64,000 nucleotides of DNA from Oceanihabitans gracilariae (GCF_042684485.1 NZ_JBHULM010000011.1:1612001-1676000), one strand, 5' to 3'. Positions 43,188-51,193 are shown, numbered from the stretch's first letter. Translations and numbers: made by a program. The notes: generated from the sequence alone by a model not told the origin.

Positions 43188-43475
43188 GTGATACTAAAAA
43201 CAACATTTTTATTTATAAGTAGCCCAGAAATTGTATTGATACTATTTGTGGTGGTTATGGTATTTGGTGCAGACAAAATACCAGAAATAGCTAGAGGTTT
43301 AGGTAAAGGTATGCGTACGCTTAAAGATGCAACCAATGATATTAAGCATGAAATAACCAAAAGTGCAGAAAATCATGGCATAGACACTAGTATAACCAAA
43401 GATGTAGATGAAGAACTTAAAAAAGTAAAAGACGATTTAGAAGAATTTACTGGTTCTGTTCGTCGTAAATTATAG
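43188..43475 (+). CDS. tatA: Twin-arginine translocase subunit TatA/TatE
   Basis: A 95-residue pore-forming subunit of the Tat protein export system. A short N-terminal membrane helix (FISSPEIVLILFVVVMVFG) leads to the family signature FGADKIPEIARGLGKGMRTL, an amphipathic helix and a charged tail. The only in-frame start before the membrane helix is a GTG at 43188, because the next ATG would cut the helix. A -7 promoter box lies immediately upstream. TatC is not in the window. The M15 peptidase at 36199 has a Tat-like signal and is a plausible client. Confidence 0.9.
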   Translation: MILKTTFLFISSPEIVLILFVVVMVFGADKIPEIARGLGKGMRTLKDATNDIKHEITKSAENHGIDTSITKDVDEELKKVKDDLEEFTGSVRRKL

Positions 43476-43789
43476 GTTAAAACCTATCTCAAAATCTTAG
43501 GTGTAATATTTCTCTTATTCCTAAATAACCACACAAAGAATATGCCCAAGATTTTAGGGCAAGTAGTAACAAAACATAATACTTATTATAGCAGGTACTA
43601 TATACAATAGTATACATAATTCCTGTTTTTTATTTTAGCTATACAGTAATACTTATATACTAAAGATCAAGTTCAAAATTTCATCTACTTCGCTCAGTCA
43701 AAATAAGAAATCAAGCTCTTTAATAATAGTTTTTTTATGATAAATAGTTTTTAATTTATTGGTTTGTAGTTATTTATGTACTTAAAAGT
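43476..43789. other. Gene-free stretch with small inverted repeats
   Basis: Roughly 310 bases without a credible gene. It contains a small palindrome at the tatA stop (ATAGGTT-AA-AACCTAT, 43472-43487), a distant imperfect pair AAAATCTTAGG (43491-43501) and CCCAAGATTTT (43545-43555), a GCCC/GGGC hairpin (43544-43560) and one ACTTCGCTCAGT string (43687-43698) related to the palindromes of the kynurenine cluster. Confidence 0.5.
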
Positions 43790-43819
43790 TTTGTACTTTC
43801 AACCCTTTTGCTATATTTG
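43790..43819 (+). promoter_or_regulatory. Promoter of the TPR hybrid kinase gene (both elements)
   Basis: TTTG at 43790-43793 and TATATTTG at 43812-43819 are separated by 18 bases, matching both the -33 and -7 consensus and the expected 17-23 base spacing of Bacteroidota housekeeping promoters. Its position rules out the earliest in-frame start at 43808 and supports the TTG at 43841. Confidence 0.7.
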
Positions 43820-43840
43820 AATAACCTAAATCACCCCAAA

Positions 43841-46099
43841 TTGAAAAATTTCCTACATATATTTTTCTACTTTTTAGCTATATCTCATATATTCAGTCAG
43901 AATGAAAGAGAGATTATTAGCAATATTGACAGTTTAAATACTATAGGAATAAAATTGTATGATACTGATGATATTATGCAATCTATGGCGTATTTAAATG
44001 AAGCTATAAAATTATCAGACTCTATAGGTGACAACTACGGCAAAGCTATTGCAAATATTACTGTAGGTAGTATTAGCAGGAAGATGAATGAAAATTTAGA
44101 TGCAGAGAAATCTTTTTTAAAAGCATTAGATGCAGCAAAACAAATCAATGAAAACTACCTAATAGCAAGTGTTTATTTAAATATTGGTGAAGTGTATTAT
44201 AAAGGCTACCATAAAAGACATGAAGCCTTAAACTACTTTAAAAAAGCCTTACATTTTGCTGAAAAAATTGATGTATTAGCAAATACAACCCAAAAAGAAA
44301 AGACACACATACTTTCCAATGCTCTTTTAAATATTAGTTCTATTTATTTAGACTATAATAAACCAGACGAAGCTTTTACCTTAATGCTAAGAGCTAAAAC
44401 ACTGCAAGAGGCTGTTGAGACCTCGTCATTAGTAGAAAGCCAAATGAAATTTATGTTTGGTAAATACTACTCGCAAAAAAAAGCATACTACAACGCTATT
44501 ATAAATTTTGATAAAGCTTTGGTGCTTTTAAATAAGTTAAACGAAAATAGTAGTCAAAGAAATTTATTAATTTCTGAAATTTATAAAGAATACGCTACCT
44601 CTCTGTCTAGTTTAAATAAAAATGACAAAGCATATGCAGCCTTATTAAAACACAATGAGTACAGAGAAAAAGTGCTTAACGAAGAAAAAATAAAGCAATC
44701 TAATCACGCTAAAGTAATATTTGATATAGAAGATTATAAGCGTAATGCTACTGAAGCAAACAAAGAAAAAGATGTGTTAGTTAAGGTGACTGAAAAAACA
44801 CAAAAAGCAAATACTATTTTTTTGGTTGCCTTGGTGTTTTTAATAATAAGCTTAGTCGCATTATTTATAAATTACCTATCCAAAAGAGAGTTAAGCTCGA
44901 TCTTACAAGTAAGAAATCAGCAATTAGAAAAAGCTAAAAATGATGCAGAAAAGTTGTCTAAGTTAAAATCTGGCTTTATTTCTAATGTAAGTCATGAGTT
45001 AAGAACACCTTTGTATGGTGTGGTTGGTTTAACCTCTTTATTGTTAGAAAATAATGACTTAAATGTTCAAGATCAGAAATATTTAAAATCTTTAAAATAT
45101 TCTGGAGACTATCTTTTAAATTTAATTAACGACGTATTACAAATAGGTAAAATTGAATCTAAAAAAATTGAGTTACAAGACAATTCTTTAAACTTAAAGC
45201 AAATGGTTATTAATATAACCGATTCTTTTGAATACCAATTAGAAGAATCAGCTAATAGCTTACACTTAGAATACGATAATAAAATACCAGAATATATTTT
45301 TGCTGATAATATTCGCTTAAGCCAGATACTTATTAATTTATTGGGTAACAGTTTAAAGTTTACAAATAAAGGTAATGTATGGCTTAAATTAATTCTGTTA
45401 AAACAAAATAAGGGCTTAGTAAATATTCGATTTGAAATTATTGATGATGGACCAGGAATACCAAAAGAAAAGCAAAAAATAATTTTCGATAATTTTTCGC
45501 AATTAGATAGAAATCATAACGAAAATTATCAAGGTACAGGATTAGGTCTTTCTATAGCCAAAAACTTATTAGGTTTATTTAAGAGTAAAATAGAGTTAAA
45601 AAGTGATGAAGGTGTAGGTTCTACATTTTCTTTTAATATAACCTTTAAGGTAGACAAAGAAGCAAAAGCTAAAGTAGATAAAAAGTCGTACAAACAAAGT
45701 CTAGTAGAAAATCAAGGGAAAAGAATTTTAATAGTAGAGGATAATAAAATTAATCAAATTGTAACCCAAAACATTCTTAAAAAAGAAAACTTTATTAGTG
45801 ATGTGGTAGATAACGGACTTCTAGCATTAGGAGCTATAGAACAAAATGAGTATGATTTAATACTCATGGATTTAAACATGCCTATTATGGATGGATTTCA
45901 GGCAACTAAAAAAATAAGAATATCTAATAAAACAATACCAATAATAGCTTTAACCGCATCAAATATAGAGGAGGTAAAAGAAAGTGTGTTTGCTTCTGGC
46001 TTTAATGATATTATTATGAAACCTTATGATGATTATGAATTCTTTCAAATCATTATAAAAAACATTAGTCAATCTATACCAGAGAAAGCTTTGGTTTAA
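43841..46099 (+). CDS. TPR hybrid sensor histidine kinase with receiver domain (TTG start)
   Basis: A membrane hybrid kinase of about 752 residues. From the TTG at 43841 it begins with a signal peptide (KNFLHIFFYFLAISHIFSQ). TPR-like helical repeats follow, then a coiled coil and one membrane helix (TIFLVALVFLIISLVALFI). The HisKA box is FISNVSHELRTPLYGVVGL and the ATPase has DNIRLSQILINLLGNSLKFT, DDGPGI and GTGLGLSIAKNL. A C-terminal receiver (ILIVEDNKINQIV, YDLILMDLNMPIMDG) ends the protein, with no HPt or DNA-binding domain. No ATG exists before the membrane-directed start, and a two-element promoter overlaps the earlier in-frame codons, which fixes the start. It is paralogous to the kinase at 61083. 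Confidence 0.85.
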   Translation: MKNFLHIFFYFLAISHIFSQNEREIISNIDSLNTIGIKLYDTDDIMQSMAYLNEAIKLSDSIGDNYGKAIANITVGSISRKMNENLDAEKSFLKALDAAKQINENYLIASVYLNIGEVYYKGYHKRHEALNYFKKALHFAEKIDVLANTTQKEKTHILSNALLNISSIYLDYNKPDEAFTLMLRAKTLQEAVETSSLVESQMKFMFGKYYSQKKAYYNAIINFDKALVLLNKLNENSSQRNLLISEIYKEYATSLSSLNKNDKAYAALLKHNEYREKVLNEEKIKQSNHAKVIFDIEDYKRNATEANKEKDVLVKVTEKTQKANTIFLVALVFLIISLVALFINYLSKRELSSILQVRNQQLEKAKNDAEKLSKLKSGFISNVSHELRTPLYGVVGLTSLLLENNDLNVQDQKYLKSLKYSGDYLLNLINDVLQIGKIESKKIELQDNSLNLKQMVINITDSFEYQLEESANSLHLEYDNKIPEYIFADNIRLSQILINLLGNSLKFTNKGNVWLKLILLKQNKGLVNIRFEIIDDGPGIPKEKQKIIFDNFSQLDRNHNENYQGTGLGLSIAKNLLGLFKSKIELKSDEGVGSTFSFNITFKVDKEAKAKVDKKSYKQSLVENQGKRILIVEDNKINQIVTQNILKKENFISDVVDNGLLALGAIEQNEYDLILMDLNMPIMDGFQATKKIRISNKTIPIIALTASNIEEVKESVFASGFNDIIMKPYDDYEFFQIIIKNISQSIPEKALV

Positions 46100-46102
46100 G
46101 TT

Positions 46103-46744
46103 TTACTTTTTTCTGCTAATGGTTAAGCCATCTCTAATTGGTAATAATACCGTTTCTATTCTGTCATCATTTTTTAATAAGGTATTAAACTCTAAAACGG
46201 CCTTGGTTGAGGTATCTTTATCGTTTAAGGGTTCTATAACTTTTCCGTGCCATAATACGTTATCAGAAAGTATAATGCCTCCAGGCTTTAGCTTATCTAT
46301 AATTAAGTGAAAGTAATTAACATAGTTAGGCTTGTCTGCATCAATAAAAACAAGATCAAAAGTTTTATCTAATGTTGGTAAAATATCTATAGCGCTACCT
46401 AGGTGTTGATGAATTTGTGTTCCGTAACCAGATTTGTCAAAATACTTACGCTGAAAATCTTCTAACTCTTCATTGATATCAATAGTGTGAATTTCGCCTT
46501 CTGCTTGTAAACCTTCAGCTAAACATAATGTAGCATAGCCTGTAAAAGTTCCTAATTCTAAAATAGATTTTGGTCTTATTAATTTAGAAATCATACTCAA
46601 AACACGACCTTGATAAGGTCCTGAGAGCATAATAGGTTGAAGTATTTTTTGGTAGGTTTCACGTGTAAGTTGTTGCAATAATTCAGGTTCTTCTTGGCTG
46701 TGTGCAACTACGTATTCGTCTAGTTTTTCTGGTAAAAAGTACAT
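46103..46744 (-). CDS. O-methyltransferase (catechol/caffeoyl-CoA OMT-like)
   Basis: A 213-residue cytoplasmic SAM-dependent O-methyltransferase of the Methyltransf_3 family. Motif I is ILELGTFTGYATLCLAEGL, the acidic SAM-ribose contact is in IHTIDINEE and the metal-binding aspartates lie in LVFIDADKPNYV and LSDNVLWHGKV. These enzymes methylate catechol-type hydroxyls with Mg2+. It follows the kynurenine catabolism genes on the same strand, 89 bases after the decarboxylase gene, with an inverted repeat in the gap. Methylation of a hydroxylated kynurenine-pathway aromatic is conceivable but is only an inference from position. Confidence 0.88.
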   Translation of the reverse strand: MYFLPEKLDEYVVAHSQEEPELLQQLTRETYQKILQPIMLSGPYQGRVLSMISKLIRPKSILELGTFTGYATLCLAEGLQAEGEIHTIDINEELEDFQRKYFDKSGYGTQIHQHLGSAIDILPTLDKTFDLVFIDADKPNYVNYFHLIIDKLKPGGIILSDNVLWHGKVIEPLNDKDTSTKAVLEFNTLLKNDDRIETVLLPIRDGLTISRKK

Positions 46745-46759
46745 GGTATTGTTTTGTCA

Positions 46760-46815
46760 AGCACAGTTACAGCTTGTTAAAAATATAAGTTTATAAAGCT
46801 TCGTTAACTGTGCTA
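46760..46815 (-). repeat. Inverted repeat between ACMSD and O-methyltransferase genes
   Basis: AGCACAGTTA (46760-46769) and TAACTGTGCT (46805-46814) are perfect 10-base arms, with further inner complementarity (CAGCTT/AAGCTTCG). There is no T run, so it is a structured intercistronic element rather than a standard terminator. Confidence 0.55.
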
Positions 46816-46833
46816 GTTGATATGGTTTTAAGT

Positions 46834-47919
46834 TTAGCCTAAAATGCGTTTTACTAGTTTATCTTTTGCAACTTGATCATCTCCGCATAGCCATTGTATA
46901 ACATTATCTTCCCAAATAGCATCTCTTTCAGATTCTGTAATAATTTTACTTTCTATTGCTAAATCTAAAATTTTACCAGGATAAGAGCTTTGTTTTTCGC
47001 TTTCCATTTCTCCTAAAGGATAAGGATCATCTAATCCCATTAAAACCTGTTTAGAGCCTTGGTTTTTTAATAATAAGTCAAGACCTCCAGTATCATGTAC
47101 AAGTGTGTCAAAAAAGATGTTTTTATGTCCTACAGCTTTTCTTGGATGGCTTTTGCCTTCAAATAAATCTGGTCTACCATCAAAGCCTTGAATACGTCGT
47201 CCTAAGTTTATTTGTGCTAATTGTCCACCATGCGCAAAACAAGTTCGCATATTTGGGTATTTATCTTGGTAACCATTTAAGGTTAAAAAGTGATAGGCAT
47301 CTGCACATTGTGCAAGCATCCAAATTAGGTGAAAACGCCAAGAAGTATTTTCTAGTTTTATAAATTTTTCACCATCATAAGGGTGTATTTCTACAGCAAG
47401 ATTATACTTGTTAGCCAATTCAAAAATAGGTTCATTTTCTTCATCAAAAATACAACGCCAAGTACCAATAGTATCCATGTAATGGGTTGGTAGGCAAAGT
47501 AGTTGTAAGCCTAATTCTTCAACACAACGTTCAATTTCCCAGCAAGCACCACGTACAAAACCAGGATGTACAACAAAGCCACAAGTAAATTTACTTGGGT
47601 TTTCATGCTGTATTTTGGCATTAAAATCATTTTGAAACTTAAGGGCTTGCTTCATTTCTTCTACACGCAAACCATTACCATATAATTGCGATAGGTTTAA
47701 AACTACAGCATGGTCAATTTTAAAACGTTCCATCCAAGCTAGTTTTTCATCTAAAAAGAAACTAGAATCTGTAATTGGTCTGTTCCAATCTTTTTGAAGC
47801 ATAAATTTTCGGTCTTTATCTACCCAAAAAATCTCTTTGTCTTTCATAAACTGAGGGATTTCTTCAGGATATGGCAATAGGTGTGAGTGACCGTTAATTC
47901 TAAGTTTACGTTTTTCCAT
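46834..47919 (-). CDS. 2-amino-3-carboxymuconate-6-semialdehyde decarboxylase (ACMSD)
   Basis: A 361-residue amidohydrolase-superfamily decarboxylase that removes CO2 from ACMS, the unstable ring-opening product of 3-hydroxyanthranilate, and so diverts it from quinolinate (NAD) synthesis into catabolism. The metal motif H-x-H is NGHSHLLPYPEE (H11, H13); further ligands are in EIHPYDGEK, CFAHGGQL and the aspartate of MGLDDPYPLGE (usually G-x-D-y-P-F-P-L-G-E). MDTIGTWRCIFDEENEP fits the family active-site loop. It is somewhat longer than human ACMSD (336). It lies downstream of the dioxygenase that makes its substrate. Confidence 0.88.
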   Translation of the reverse strand: MEKRKLRINGHSHLLPYPEEIPQFMKDKEIFWVDKDRKFMLQKDWNRPITDSSFFLDEKLAWMERFKIDHAVVLNLSQLYGNGLRVEEMKQALKFQNDFNAKIQHENPSKFTCGFVVHPGFVRGACWEIERCVEELGLQLLCLPTHYMDTIGTWRCIFDEENEPIFELANKYNLAVEIHPYDGEKFIKLENTSWRFHLIWMLAQCADAYHFLTLNGYQDKYPNMRTCFAHGGQLAQINLGRRIQGFDGRPDLFEGKSHPRKAVGHKNIFFDTLVHDTGGLDLLLKNQGSKQVLMGLDDPYPLGEMESEKQSSYPGKILDLAIESKIITESERDAIWEDNVIQWLCGDDQVAKDKLVKRILG

Positions 47920-47925
47920 TTTGTG

Positions 47926-48004
47926 TTTTCTGCAAAGGCAGGAATATTTTTAATGTCATTTCGTTTTATAAAACATTTTGCCGTGAAAAAGGCTCGCAAT
48001 GACA
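47926..48004. repeat. Palindromic repeats in the ACMSD/3-HAO gap
   Basis: The 98-base gap holds two hairpins: TTCTGC-loop-GCAGGAA (47928-47944) and a larger one with arms TGTCATTTCG (47954) and CGCAATGACA (47995), one mismatch apart. The TGTCATT/AATGACA and ATTCCTGC/GCAGGAAT types recur in the other gaps of this cluster. Confidence 0.7.
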
Positions 48005-48017
48005 GGTTGGTTTCTAT

Positions 48018-48551
48018 TTAATCTAATGTTACTTTTTGTGGTGGTTGCATTACTTCTCCACAATTTGGGCAAGTACGCTTTTGTTTGTCACCATAATAGG
48101 CATCAAAAATTTTAGGCATATCTGTTTCTATATTGTCTAGCGTAAAATCTTCTTCATATAGTTTGGTAGTACAATTTTCACAAAACCATAATAAAGCATC
48201 TTGAACGCCTTTTTCTCTAGGATATTCAATGACTAAACCAACGGTATTTGCTCCACGTTGCGGAGAGTGCGGAACTTTAGGAGGTAATAAAAATATTTCA
48301 CCTTCTTTAATTGTGATGTCTTTTGGAGTACCATTATCAATTACTTTTAATACAATATCACCTTCTACTTGATAGAAAAACTCAGGTGTTTCGTTATAAT
48401 GGTAATCCTTTCTGCTATTCGGTCCTCCAACAACCATAACAATAAAATCACCATCTTTCCACACCACTTTATTACCAACAGGTGGTTTTAAAAGATGTCT
48501 GTTTTCTTCAATCCAAGCTTTAAAATTTATAGGCGGAAATAATGTACTCAT
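48018..48551 (-). CDS. 3-hydroxyanthranilate 3,4-dioxygenase
   Basis: A 177-residue cupin enzyme that opens the ring of 3-hydroxyanthranilate to ACMS with Fe2+ and O2. The iron ligands H51, E57 and H95 are at the same positions as in the Cupriavidus metallidurans enzyme (RKDYHYNETPEFFYQVEGD and PKVPHSPQR). The C-terminal rubredoxin-like iron site of bacterial members is intact: CENC (124-127) and CPNC (161-164). The length matches (174 in Cupriavidus). It lies between the SDR and ACMSD genes of the kynurenine cluster, with repeat-filled gaps on both sides. Confidence 0.95.
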   Translation of the reverse strand: MSTLFPPINFKAWIEENRHLLKPPVGNKVVWKDGDFIVMVVGGPNSRKDYHYNETPEFFYQVEGDIVLKVIDNGTPKDITIKEGEIFLLPPKVPHSPQRGANTVGLVIEYPREKGVQDALLWFCENCTTKLYEEDFTLDNIETDMPKIFDAYYGDKQKRTCPNCGEVMQPPQKVTLD

Positions 48552-48567
48552 AGTATAATATTTTGTT

Positions 48568-48638
48568 ATTCCTGCGAAGGCAGAAATCTATTTAATAATT
48601 TTTTTGTTTTGGATTCCGCATCAAGTGCGGAATGACAA
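48568..48638. repeat. Two palindromes in the 3-HAO/SDR gap
   Basis: ATTCCTGC-GAAG-GCAGAAAT (48568-48587, one mismatch) and ATTCCGCA-TCAAG-TGCGGAAT (48613-48633, perfect) followed by GACA. Both belong to the repeat types seen through this cluster. Confidence 0.75.
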
Positions 48639-48696
48639 AGTTGTATAAAGTTAATAATAACTTTTCAATTTATGAGATATCAAATCAAGTTTGATA

Positions 48697-49479
48697 TTAA
48701 AGACTTTTTGTTCTTCCTCCATCAACCGGAAGGTTAATTCCGTTAATGTACGCAGCGCGTTCACTAGCTAAAAAAGTAATAGCACTTGCTAACTCTTCTG
48801 GTTTTGCAAAACGCTTTGCAGGCACTGCACTTTTCATAGCATTGGCAGATTCTTCTTCGGTATTTCCTGTTTTAGCAGATTTGTTTTTTATAATTTCTGC
48901 TAAACGATCGGTTCCTGTAGCTCCTGGTAAAACATTGTTTACTGTAATGCCAAATTGACCAAGCTCATTAGCTAGCGTTTTGCTCCAGTTAGCAACAGCA
49001 CCACGAATGGTATTACTAACACCAAGACCATCTAAAGGTTGTTTTACAGAAGTAGAAATAACGCTTATAATTCTACCAAAACCTTCACTTTTCATAAACG
49101 GAACCACTGCTTGTGCTAATACATGGTTGCATTTTAAATGTTGCGTAAAAGCGCTTTCAAATTCTTCTAGTTCTGCTGAAAAAACAGGTCCTCCTTTTGG
49201 TCCACCTGTATTATTAACCAATACATGAAAACCATGCTTGTCTTTTACGTAAGCGTTTACTTTTTCTTTTAATTCCTTCGGATTAGAAAAATCGGCAACA
49301 ATATAATCGTGATCTCTATGTTGCGGTAATGCACTTAATGTTGCTTTTAGCTTGTCTTCATTTCTAGCAATAAGGGTTACTTGTACACCTTCTTCTGCTA
49401 AAGCTATTGCTGTTGCTTTTCCTATTCCTGCTGTGCTTCCGCAAACTAATGCGTATTTGTTGTTAAGTTGTAAGTCCAT
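48697..49479 (-). CDS. Atypical short-chain dehydrogenase/reductase-like protein
   Basis: A 260-residue Rossmann-fold protein of the SDR superfamily, resembling 3-oxoacyl-ACP reductases. The dinucleotide motif VCGSTAGIGKA (T-G-x3-G-I-G form) and NNTGGPKGG are present and the C-terminal GINLPVDGGRTKS is typical. The catalytic Y-x-x-x-K is not: at the expected place the sequence is LGVSNTIRGAV, giving Ser155 and Arg159. The tetrad serine region ISVISTSVKQP remains. It may bind NAD(P) without normal SDR catalysis or belong to a divergent subgroup. It sits among kynurenine catabolism genes; the step it serves is unknown. Confidence 0.8.
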   Translation of the reverse strand: MDLQLNNKYALVCGSTAGIGKATAIALAEEGVQVTLIARNEDKLKATLSALPQHRDHDYIVADFSNPKELKEKVNAYVKDKHGFHVLVNNTGGPKGGPVFSAELEEFESAFTQHLKCNHVLAQAVVPFMKSEGFGRIISVISTSVKQPLDGLGVSNTIRGAVANWSKTLANELGQFGITVNNVLPGATGTDRLAEIIKNKSAKTGNTEEESANAMKSAVPAKRFAKPEELASAITFLASERAAYINGINLPVDGGRTKSL

Positions 49480-49488
49480 ATTTTTGTC

Positions 49489-49509
49489 ATCCTGAACTTG
49501 ATTCAGGAT
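49489..49509. repeat. Palindrome upstream of the SDR gene
   Basis: ATCCTGAA-CTTGA-TTCAGGAT, a perfect 8-bp stem preceded by GTC. A related copy lies at 51646-51664. Confidence 0.75.
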
Positions 49510-49540
49510 CTGTTTAATGTTAATTTAATTATTTTTTTAA

Positions 49541-49667
49541 CCCTTCTGTCTTCCATTTCTTTTAGGAAAGGGAAGGAGATTGTAACGTGTAATAATTTTT
49601 AATTTTATTTCAATGTTTGCTTAAATTATTCATCTAGTTTCTTCCCTTTGGGAAGACGGAAGATGGG
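49541..49667. repeat. Large imperfect inverted repeat in the SDR/ALDH gap
   Basis: CCCTTCTGTCTTCC at the left end and GGAAGACGGAAGATGGG at the right end are nearly complementary, with inner blocks AGGAAAGGGAAGGAGATTG and CTTCCCTTT also partly complementary. The element fills most of the gap and ends four bases from the ALDH stop codon. Confidence 0.65.
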
Positions 49668-49670
49668 CTT

Positions 49671-51113
49671 TTAGTATTTTATGCAAACATTCTTCGCTTC
49701 GGTAAAAAAGCGTAGCGCTTCAAAACCACCTTCACGACCTACACCTGAGGCTTTTACACCACCAAAAGGCGTACGTAAATCACGCATCATCCAAGTGTTT
49801 ACCCAAACAATTCCTGCTTGTAATTGGTTGCTCATGCGTATGGTACGTTTTAAATTGTTGGTCCATAATGTAGCTGATAATCCGTATTTTACTTTGTTAG
49901 CCATGATTAGCACTTCATCTTCGTTGTTAAAAGGCATTATAGTAACCACAGGACCAAAAATTTCTTCTTGATTTACTCTGCAATCATCACTTTGTACTTC
50001 AATAACGGTTGGCTCTAAATAGTAACCATTTTCATACCCTTTTACAGTCACTTCATTTCCTCCACAAAGGATGGTTCCGTTTTCTGTTTTGGCTATTTCT
50101 ATATATTCTTTTACTTTTTCAAGATGAGGTTTAGAAACTAAAGCGCCAATATTGGTTGTTTCTTCCGATGGATGACCAACTTTTAAAGCCTTTATTTTGG
50201 CAACAAAATCTTTCTTGAATTTTTCATAGATCGAAGCTTCTACAAAAATTCTGCTTCCGCATAAGCAAATCTGTCCTTGATTGGCAAAAGAAGAACGTAC
50301 TGTTGTGTTTAGCATGTCTTCATAATCACAATCTGCAAAAATGATATTTGGATTTTTTCCTCCCAATTCTAAAGACAGTTTTTTAAACATAGGAGCTGCT
50401 ACTTTTGCTATATGTGCTCCTGTAGCTGTTCCTCCTGTAAAGCTAATTGCTTTTATGTCTTCATGTTCTATAATGGCTTGCCCTGTAGAGCTTCCAAGTC
50501 CATGAACAATATTTAAAACGCCTTTAGGTAAACCAGCTTCATTACAAATTTCACCTAATAAATAAGCTGTCATTGGTGTTACTTCGCTTGGTTTTGCAAC
50601 CACGCAGTTTCCTGCAGCAATTGCTGGAGCGATCTTCCATGTAAAAAGATATAGAGGAAGGTTCCAAGGAGAAATACAACCAACAACACCAATGGGTTGA
50701 CGTAGCGTGTAATTGATGGCTTGCAGACCAACACTTTCGTGGCTTTCACTTGCAAATTGTGTGATGGCGTTTCCAAAGAATCTAAAATTACTTGCTGCTC
50801 TTGGTATGTCTACTGCTTTTGCAAGACTTATAGGTTTTCCGTTGTCTTTACTTTCTGCTTCTGCAAAGCGTTGTAAATTAGTTTCTAGTAAGTCGGCTAT
50901 TTTTAATAATATGCTGCTGCGTTCTTCTAGTGTTGTTTGTGACCAAACAGGAAAAGCAGATTTTGCAGCGATATATGCATTTTCTACATCTTCTTTAGAG
51001 GAGTTGGGTATTTGTCCGTAAACTTCTCCATTACTAGGATTATAGTTGTCTATCCAATGATTTTCAATTGGATTGTGAAAATTTCCGTTTATGTAGTTTT
51101 TTATATTTTCCAT
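49671..51113 (-). CDS. 2-aminomuconic semialdehyde dehydrogenase (aldehyde dehydrogenase)
   Basis: A 480-residue NAD+-dependent aldehyde dehydrogenase. The catalytic cysteine is C283 in NQGQICLCGSRIF, the general base E249 in LSLELGGKNPN, and the oxyanion asparagine is in ISPWNLPLYLFTWK. The sequence resembles the ALDH8/2-hydroxymuconic semialdehyde dehydrogenase group, and the neighbours (ACMSD and 2-aminomuconate deaminase) make 2-aminomuconate semialdehyde the likely substrate, oxidised to 2-aminomuconate. The C-terminal PFGGVKASGVGREGGFEALRF is typical. A perfect 16-bp inverted repeat lies just upstream of its start. Confidence 0.92.
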   Translation of the reverse strand: MENIKNYINGNFHNPIENHWIDNYNPSNGEVYGQIPNSSKEDVENAYIAAKSAFPVWSQTTLEERSSILLKIADLLETNLQRFAEAESKDNGKPISLAKAVDIPRAASNFRFFGNAITQFASESHESVGLQAINYTLRQPIGVVGCISPWNLPLYLFTWKIAPAIAAGNCVVAKPSEVTPMTAYLLGEICNEAGLPKGVLNIVHGLGSSTGQAIIEHEDIKAISFTGGTATGAHIAKVAAPMFKKLSLELGGKNPNIIFADCDYEDMLNTTVRSSFANQGQICLCGSRIFVEASIYEKFKKDFVAKIKALKVGHPSEETTNIGALVSKPHLEKVKEYIEIAKTENGTILCGGNEVTVKGYENGYYLEPTVIEVQSDDCRVNQEEIFGPVVTIMPFNNEDEVLIMANKVKYGLSATLWTNNLKRTIRMSNQLQAGIVWVNTWMMRDLRTPFGGVKASGVGREGGFEALRFFTEAKNVCIKY

Positions 51114-51126
51114 TTTTTTTGTTTGG

Positions 51127-51173
51127 TCGAGCGCAGTCGAGACCTGTTTTAGTAACCTCTCGACTGCGCTCGA
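51127..51173. repeat. Perfect 16-bp inverted repeat between ridA-like and ALDH genes
   Basis: TCGAGCGCAGTCGAGA (51127-51142) and TCTCGACTGCGCTCGA (51158-51173) are exact complements with a 15-base spacer. They would make a very stable RNA hairpin inside the transcript. There is no T run on the coding strand side. Confidence 0.9.
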
Positions 51174-51193
51174 GGAGACATTAGATTTAAATG

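Noticed and set aside
43808..43840. Upstream TTG start for the TPR hybrid kinase
   Set aside because: The -7 promoter element 43812-43819 overlaps these codons, so they are probably not transcribed as coding sequence, and the extra residues would spoil the signal peptide.
46760..46815. Rho-independent terminator after ACMSD
   Set aside because: The stem is good but no T run follows on the minus strand, so it is listed only as an inverted repeat.
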